From: JAOBAU01 sp034667465
GTDB lineage: Bacteria; Acidobacteriota; Thermoanaerobaculia; Gp7-AA8
Assembly: GCA_034667465.1 (NCBI GenBank)
Contig: JAXDJV010000013.1
Location: forward strand, 248,001 to 312,000
Direction of reading: 5' to 3'
Length of the DNA: 64,000 nt
Shown here: positions 59,148 through 64,000 of the stretch, piece after piece
How positions within the stretch are numbered: position 1 is the stretch's first letter
Layout of the letters: every line of letters begins with the position of its first letter
Made by a program: the position numbers and the translations under genes
The notes under the pieces: generated by a model
The model's database searches: none
What the model was told of the DNA's origin: nothing
Seen by the model: only the letters and a program-made list of their open reading frames with translations

Positions 59148-61249
59148 CGTCGTGCCTCCTCAATTTGCGCGAGCAGCTCGCGGCCGCGCTGCTGCAGCGT
59201 GCGATGCAGCCCGCGATTGAAAACGAATCGAAGGAACGTGCGCGCGCGGCGGACGGCGCGGCCGGCTCGATCGAAGTAGTGAATCGTATAGACGAGCGTG
59301 AACGGAAGCGCCAGGGCGTATGCGAGCGCCCACATCGGTGAGGCCAGCCGCGCGACGAGCGCGATGCCGATCAGCCACGTCAGCGGAAAGATCGCGAAGC
59401 CGTAGAAGATCGCGTTCGACGCCCAGTGATCGAGGTCGACGGAGAGCTTTCGCGTCAGCGCGCGATCGAGCGCGAAGGCGACTCCGTGCTGCACGACGCC
59501 GATGGTGAAGAAGACGGCGCCGGCAACGAGCAGCTCGACTTCGCGAAAGACGAAGAAGAGCGCCTGTGCCGGATGCATCCGGAGAAAGAGCTCGCGCTGC
59601 GCGATGCCGTGACGCCGCAACTCGCGCCGATAGTCGCGAAGGCCGGCGACGAGCGGCGCGAGCTCGTCGCGATCGGCACGGTCATAGTCCTCGCGCAGCG
59701 ACGCGAGGAGTTGCGCGCGCGCGCGGTAGTCGCTCTCTTCCTGATCGAGCGCGCGCGGCTCTTCACCGCGCGTCGCGATCAGCTCCGCGGTCCAGCGGAG
59801 CCAGAGCGCTTCGCGAACGCTCCCGAAGTTCGCGGTCAGCGCGCGGATCCGTTCGTCGATCAGCTGTGTGAGCGTGCGCGCGTCGACGTCGGTCGGAATC
59901 GCGAACGGCTCGCCGAATCGGACGAGCACCGATGACCGGAACCGCTGCTTGGCGTCGTAGTGCAGACCGACCGGAACGATGCGAAGTCCCTCGTGTGCGG
60001 CGGCGAAATCGAGCGCGGCCCGCGCGGCGCCGGTCTTCAGCTCGCGCATCGACGCGTCGGAGTGGCTGATTCCCTCCGGGAAGATGCAGACGGCGCCGCC
60101 GCGTGCGAGGCGCTCGCGAATCGCGGCGAAGGAATCGACGTTCTTCACGACGTCGCGCGCGTTGTCCTGCGGCCGATAGAACGGCACGACGTCGGCGATC
60201 CACGCTACCGCGGCCAGCAGTGGATTGCGTCGCAGCGCCGCTTTCGCGGTGAGCGCGACGCGTCGCGGCGTCGCGGCGGTGACGACGAGCCCGTCGACGA
60301 GACCGTTCGTGTGATTCGCGACGAGGAGCAGCGGACCGCCGGCGGGAACGTCTCCTTCGACGTCGACACGATCGAAGAAGAGTGAAACGCCGGCGCGCGA
60401 GAGCGCTGCGAAGAGCGTTCGCGCGTGCTGCAGACGCGGTCGCGCGAATCGGCGCAGCGCCACGCGATCGGCGACGAACGCGATCGCGAAGCCGGCGAGG
60501 ATGTCGGCTACGTAGTGGTAACGCAGCACGATCGTCGAGATCGCGATCAGCATCACGATCGGCGCCCACGTCAGGCCGCGCACGCGGTTGCGTCGCAGAT
60601 CGAAAAGACAGAGGTACGCCGACGCGCCGACGTGCAGGCTCGGAAACGCGCCGTGATTGCCGCCGGTGGCGGCGACCGATTGCAGCACGAGGTCGTGAAA
60701 GCGTCCGCCGTGCAGCGGCATCGCGAATGCGTAGTACTCGACCGGACCGCGCGCCGGAACGAAGAGGTAACCGAGGTATGAGATCGCGTAGACGACGGCG
60801 AGCCCGAGGACGAAGACGGCGCGCTCGTGGCGCTCGCGGCCGATCGTGCCGAGCATGATCGAGAGCCAGAGGTACGGGATGAAGATGCCGTAGATGGCGC
60901 TGAAAAACTCGAGCACGCGCGGCGTGACGAACTGCTGCGCGACGAGCGCGGGATCGTGGCCAAAGAAAACTGCGCGATCGAAACGTGCGAGCAGCGGATC
61001 GAATGAGCGTCCCATGAGCACGAAGCCGGGCTCCGCGAGCGTCGAGTAGAGTGTCATCAGCACGGTGACGACGGCGATAGCGCTGACGATCGGCGCGTCG
61101 AAGCGATGCGCAGCGGCGATGACGATGAGAACCGCGACGGCGATGACGAGATGGAGCGGCAGCGCGGCGCGCGCACCGATGGCGAAGGCGGTGCAGACGA
61201 TGGTCAGCAGCGCCGCGACGATGATCTCGCTGAGCGTGAGCCGGCGCAT
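59144..61249 (-). CDS. Fusion of PAP2-superfamily phosphatase/transferase and 1-acyl-glycerophosphate acyltransferase
   Basis: 701 residues. N-terminal 1-275: six membrane helices with PAP2 motifs (VPARGPVEYYAF, AFPSLHVGASAY, LRYHYVADILAGF). About 290-500: PlsC-type acyltransferase with LVANHTNGLVDG (NHx4D) and CIFPEGISHSDASM (FPEG). The C-terminal 200 residues have further helices (AGAVFFTIGVVQHGVAFAL). It could remove phosphate or exchange a phospho-headgroup and acylate the glycerolipid in one chain. Both active sites look intact. Divergent from the YdjM-like gene by 16 bases; coupled to the PEP-synthase-like gene downstream. Confidence 0.88.
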   Translation of the reverse strand: MRRLTLSEIIVAALLTIVCTAFAIGARAALPLHLVIAVAVLIVIAAAHRFDAPIVSAIAVVTVLMTLYSTLAEPGFVLMGRSFDPLLARFDRAVFFGHDPALVAQQFVTPRVLEFFSAIYGIFIPYLWLSIMLGTIGRERHERAVFVLGLAVVYAISYLGYLFVPARGPVEYYAFAMPLHGGRFHDLVLQSVAATGGNHGAFPSLHVGASAYLCLFDLRRNRVRGLTWAPIVMLIAISTIVLRYHYVADILAGFAIAFVADRVALRRFARPRLQHARTLFAALSRAGVSLFFDRVDVEGDVPAGGPLLLVANHTNGLVDGLVVTAATPRRVALTAKAALRRNPLLAAVAWIADVVPFYRPQDNARDVVKNVDSFAAIRERLARGGAVCIFPEGISHSDASMRELKTGAARAALDFAAAHEGLRIVPVGLHYDAKQRFRSSVLVRFGEPFAIPTDVDARTLTQLIDERIRALTANFGSVREALWLRWTAELIATRGEEPRALDQEESDYRARAQLLASLREDYDRADRDELAPLVAGLRDYRRELRRHGIAQRELFLRMHPAQALFFVFREVELLVAGAVFFTIGVVQHGVAFALDRALTRKLSVDLDHWASNAIFYGFAIFPLTWLIGIALVARLASPMWALAYALALPFTLVYTIHYFDRAGRAVRRARTFLRFVFNRGLHRTLQQRGRELLAQIEEARR

Positions 61250-61265
61250 GTCGGGGAGTTGACGA

Positions 61266-61787
61266 GTGCCGACGATCTTCTCACATCCCGCGGTGCCGCT
61301 CGTGCTGCGCCGAGTGTTCGGCGAACTGCCATCGCGTGTCATCGCTGCCGGGATCATCGGCTCGATCCTGCCCGACGTCGACGTGATCGGCTTCCGTTTC
61401 CACATTCCGTACGGAAGCACGTTCGGACATCGCGGCTTCACGCATTCGATCGTCTTCGCGCTGCTTTGCGGGGCGGCCGGAGCGCTGATCGGGCGTCGAT
61501 GGAACGCATTTCTTTTCGTGTTCCTGGCGACGCTGTCTCATCCAATTCTCGACGCCATGACGAACGGCGGCCGCGGCGTCGCCTTCTTCTCGCCATTCAG
61601 CAATCACCGCTACTTCTTTCCGTGGCGTCCGATCAAAGTCTCCCCGATCGGCGCGATCGACGCCGGCGTGTTGTTGAGCGAGTTGCGCTGGGTGTGGCTG
61701 CCATGTGGTGCCGTCGCGCTGCTGGCGACGCTTACGCGAAGATGGTCGCGAGCGGGAGAGCCAGACCCGGGAACTGCGGCGAGGTGA
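61266..61787 (+). CDS. YdjM-like membrane-bound metal-dependent hydrolase
   Basis: 173 residues. IFSHPAVPLVLRRVF, GSILPDVDVIGF, GHRGFTHSIVFAL and ATLSHPILDAMTNGG are the metal-binding His/Asp motifs of the YdjM/LexA-regulated inner membrane family, and several membrane helices are present. GGGGAG precedes GTG 61266. Function of the family is poorly known (phospholipase-C-like fold suspected). Its last 56 bases overlap the convergent Uma2 gene. Confidence 0.85.
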   Translation: MPTIFSHPAVPLVLRRVFGELPSRVIAAGIIGSILPDVDVIGFRFHIPYGSTFGHRGFTHSIVFALLCGAAGALIGRRWNAFLFVFLATLSHPILDAMTNGGRGVAFFSPFSNHRYFFPWRPIKVSPIGAIDAGVLLSELRWVWLPCGAVALLATLTRRWSRAGEPDPGTAAR

Positions 61788-62277
61788 GCGTGTCGTTGTC
61801 CCGCAGTTCCGCAACGGTCTCGTAGCGGGCACCGGCAAGGCGGAGAACTTTCACCGTCTTCGCAGCCGGGTCTACGATCCAGTACTCGGTGACTCCGAAG
61901 CGTTCGTACAGTTCCCGCTTGACCGTTTCGTCGCGACGTTTCGTCGAGTTCGAGAGAGCCTCAACGACAAGGTCGGGGGCACCAACGACTCCGCGGAACT
62001 CGATTCGCGATGCGTTTTGATCTCTGACAAAGAGAACGTCAGGCTGAACGACATTCGCCGGCGAGAGGATGACGTCCAGCGGAGCCATCGCCACGCGGCC
62101 TCCACCCTCACGCAGCAGATAGCCGTGCAGCGCGGCGGCGATATTCAGGATGGCGAACTGGTGAGGACTGTTTGGCGCAGGAACCACGAAAAGCTCTCCA
62201 TCGATGAGCTCATACCGCTGCCCGTCGTCGGGCATGCGGACGTAGTCTTCGTAAGTCAGCTTCGTCGCGGTCGCCAC
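61732..62277 (-). CDS. Uma2-family (PD-(D/E)XK-like) protein
   Basis: 181 residues. YEDYVRMPDDGQRYELIDGE, VVQPDVLFVRD, GAPDLVVEALSNSTKRRDE and YERFGVTEYWIVDPAAKTV are the Uma2 restriction-endonuclease-fold signature with the Asp/Glu-x-Lys-type residues in place. GAGGGAAG fixes GTG 62277 as start. Uma2 genes are very numerous in cyanobacteria and some soil bacteria; function unresolved. Confidence 0.9.
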   Translation of the reverse strand: MATATKLTYEDYVRMPDDGQRYELIDGELFVVPAPNSPHQFAILNIAAALHGYLLREGGGRVAMAPLDVILSPANVVQPDVLFVRDQNASRIEFRGVVGAPDLVVEALSNSTKRRDETVKRELYERFGVTEYWIVDPAAKTVKVLRLAGARYETVAELRDNDTLTSPQFPGLALPLATIFA

Positions 62278-62308
62278 GCCTTGATCTTCCCTCGGTCGCC
62301 CCACTTCG

Positions 62309-64000
62309 TCAAACGCGCTCGAGCATCGCCACCGGAAATGTCGCGAATACATCCGCGAGCCGCAGCGCGTCGCCGCTCCACGTCTCCCCGGTGAAGACAT
62401 TGCGCCATGTTCCTTCGGGAGGAACGGCAATCGTCCGATCGCCCCACACCTCGCCGAGCGGAGACGTTCCCGGCTCGACGAGCTTCGTCACGAGGTGCGG
62501 TACCGCGACGACCAGCTCTTCACCGCGCGCGAATGCGGCGACGTTCGGGCCGCCGTCGATCGGCGCGTATCCGGCATCGCGAAACAGCTCCTCCCGCCGC
62601 GCGCGCAACTCCAGCGCTTTCCACGTCACGTAGAGCTTCACTCGCGCGTCGCGCCAGCGGCGCAGCATCGTGCCGAAGTCGAGCGTCTTCGCCGTCGCGA
62701 GCTTTCTGAGCATGGCGCGACGCGTGTCGTAATCGACCGGCCGCCGATTGTCGGGATCGACGAGGCTGAAATCCCACAACTCTGTTCCCTGATAGAAATC
62801 GGGGACGCCGGGCGACGCGATCTTCAGTACGACCTGCGCAATCGAATTGAGAAATCCGTAGAACGCGACACGCTTCTGAAAATCGGCGAACGCGGCGCGG
62901 AATTCGTCGTCGTTCACGACCGCTTCGCCGAACGCGAGCAACGCCTCCTCGTATGCGGCGTTCGGCGCGATCCAGCTCGTATGTGTCTTCGCCTCGCGCG
63001 CGGCCTTCTCGAGATATTGCTTCAGCCGATCGGCGACCGTCGCCTGCTCTTCCTCATCGAGCGGCCACATACCGACGAGCGTCTGATAGACGAGCAGTTC
63101 TTCGTTCGGCGCCGGGACGCCGTCGCGACGATGTTTCTTCGTCAGCTCCGACCAGCGCATCACCTGCTCCTGCCATTCGCCGGCGAGCTCGGAGAGCACA
63201 TTGATTCGCGCGCGCACATCCTCGCTCCGTTTCGTGTCGTGCGTCGACGTCGCATTGAGCGTATGTGGCCACGTATGCGCGATCGCTTCATTGCGGCGAT
63301 GCAGTTCCGCGAGTCCGTCGAACGGCGCGTCGCGGCCCGGCTCGCCGCCGACGTCGTTCATCGAGATCAGTCGATTGAAGTTATAGAACGCGGTGTCCTC
63401 GACTCCTTTCGCCATGACGCGGCCGGTGAACTGCTGCCAGCGCAGGACGAAGGCCAGCCAGCGATCGCGCTCCGCCGCCACATAAGACGGCGGATCGACG
63501 AGCAGCACGCGTTCCATGAACGCAAAGATCCGCTCGTCGATTAGTGACGATGCGCGACGCCGAGCCTTTGCGACCGCTTCGCCGAGGTAATGGCGATCGG
63601 CGTCAGAGACCTCGCCCTCGCGGATGTAGGTGCGATAGACCGGCATGCACGCGGTGATTTCCGTAAGAGCGGACAGCAGATCGGTCGGCGCGAAGTCGCG
63701 GCCGTTGCGATCGTCCATCGCCAGTTTCGAGATTTGTTTGCCGAGCGCGCGCATTTCGCCGGAGAAGAGCTCCTGAATGACCTGCTTCTTGCGTTCGTAG
63801 ACGATCTCTTCAAACGATTTCGTAATGCCGGTGAAGTCGCGATAGAAGGTCGTCAGCTCCGCCACTCCGGCGTCGTTGATGAAGACCGTATTCAGCGTAT
63901 CGAGGAAGTCGTAACCGGTCGTGCCGCTCACCGGAAAATCCTCCGGCAGCTCTTCATCCTTCGCGAGGATTTTTTCGACGACGACATAAAACTGCTTCGA
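62309..64000 (-). CDS. treY: Malto-oligosyltrehalose synthase, C-terminal part (cut by window edge)
   Basis: At least 563 residues, running in from beyond the right edge (its first visible residues are SKQFYVVVEKILAKDEELP). Signature parts: GTTGYDFLDTLNTVFIND, MPVYRTYIREGEVS, GRVMAKGVEDTAFYNFNRLI, LNATSTHDTKRSEDVRARI, PGVPDFYQGTELWDFSLVDP and DNRRPVDYDTRR. TreY (GH13) turns the reducing end of maltodextrin into a trehalosyl unit, which TreZ releases. TreZ is not in the window but may lie upstream. The catalytic triad is outside the visible part. Confidence 0.95.
   Translation of the reverse strand, partial: SKQFYVVVEKILAKDEELPEDFPVSGTTGYDFLDTLNTVFINDAGVAELTTFYRDFTGITKSFEEIVYERKKQVIQELFSGEMRALGKQISKLAMDDRNGRDFAPTDLLSALTEITACMPVYRTYIREGEVSDADRHYLGEAVAKARRRASSLIDERIFAFMERVLLVDPPSYVAAERDRWLAFVLRWQQFTGRVMAKGVEDTAFYNFNRLISMNDVGGEPGRDAPFDGLAELHRRNEAIAHTWPHTLNATSTHDTKRSEDVRARINVLSELAGEWQEQVMRWSELTKKHRRDGVPAPNEELLVYQTLVGMWPLDEEEQATVADRLKQYLEKAAREAKTHTSWIAPNAAYEEALLAFGEAVVNDDEFRAAFADFQKRVAFYGFLNSIAQVVLKIASPGVPDFYQGTELWDFSLVDPDNRRPVDYDTRRAMLRKLATAKTLDFGTMLRRWRDARVKLYVTWKALELRARREELFRDAGYAPIDGGPNVAAFARGEELVVAVPHLVTKLVEPGTSPLGEVWGDRTIAVPPEGTWRNVFTGETWSGDALRLADVFATFPVAMLERV

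Overview
The window is 64 kb of GC-rich, gene-dense bacterial chromosome. I see no phage, plasmid backbone, rRNA, tRNA or CRISPR. The gene content suggests Acidobacteriota or a nearby soil/sediment lineage: a TPR-type Ser/Thr kinase paired with an ECF sigma of the Sig-70_X6 kind, clustered caspase-fold proteins, DUF11 repeats ending in an IPTL-CTERM anchor, a TonB-domain protein, an FkbO/Hyg5-type chorismatase and many GTCATCCCGAGCG-type palindromic repeats. This assignment is inference; no marker gene is present.

Region 1 (1-19.1 kb), envelope and signalling. After an amidase tail comes a manganese-type (yybP-ykoY) riboswitch with an overlapping terminator in front of a TerC/Alx membrane protein. 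Next is a compact island: ECF sigma plus anti-sigma (minus strand), a TPR-CHAT lipoprotein translationally coupled to an unknown protein, a small lipoprotein, a C14 caspase-like protein and a secreted metacaspase. Three different caspase-fold proteins lie within 8 kb. Then come a Cys-rich mini-protein, a DUF1801-like protein overlapping an FHA-like membrane protein, a VOC protein, a sigma/Ser-Thr kinase pair and a seven-repeat DUF11 surface protein.

Region 2 (19-24.5 kb), mixed housekeeping: L,D-transpeptidase, methyltransferase, heme-oxygenase-like protein, a divergent PurD-like ATP-grasp protein with a TTG start, an RRM RNA-binding protein with a structured leader, a small basic protein and an HExxH membrane protein.

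Region 3 (24.5-50.5 kb), nucleobase catabolism. Reductive pyrimidine degradation is represented by PreA, dihydropyrimidinase, beta-ureidopropionase and a class III aminotransferase that fits the beta-alanine step. Oxidative purine degradation is represented by XdhA, XdhB, XdhC, a PuuD-type membrane urate hydroxylase, HIU hydrolase, an allantoicase-OHCU decarboxylase fusion and allantoinase. Directly after puuD lies an HpcH/HpaI-like lyase that could handle glyoxylate. Just before xdhC lies an unusual fusion of an alpha/beta-hydrolase lacking its nucleophile to a degenerate ThDP-enzyme fold. Interspersed are a cytochrome b/Tat molybdoenzyme pair, a chorismatase, a HEAT-TonB protein, an AbrB-VapC pair and a GIY-YIG nuclease bordered by palindromic repeats. 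No dedicated transcription regulator of the pathway is visible.

Region 4 (50.5-64 kb), regulators and glycan/lipid metabolism: RHH protein, response regulator, CPBP protease, GH57/DUF3536 protein coupled to MalQ, alpha-carbonic anhydrase, a rifampin-phosphotransferase-like PEP-synthase-fold enzyme, a PAP2-acyltransferase fusion, a YdjM-like protein, a Uma2 protein, and TreY running off the right edge.

Four kinds of intergenic palindrome are present. The most abundant has six copies, one translated in frame inside a Tat-exported molybdoenzyme and two bordering the GIY-YIG gene.
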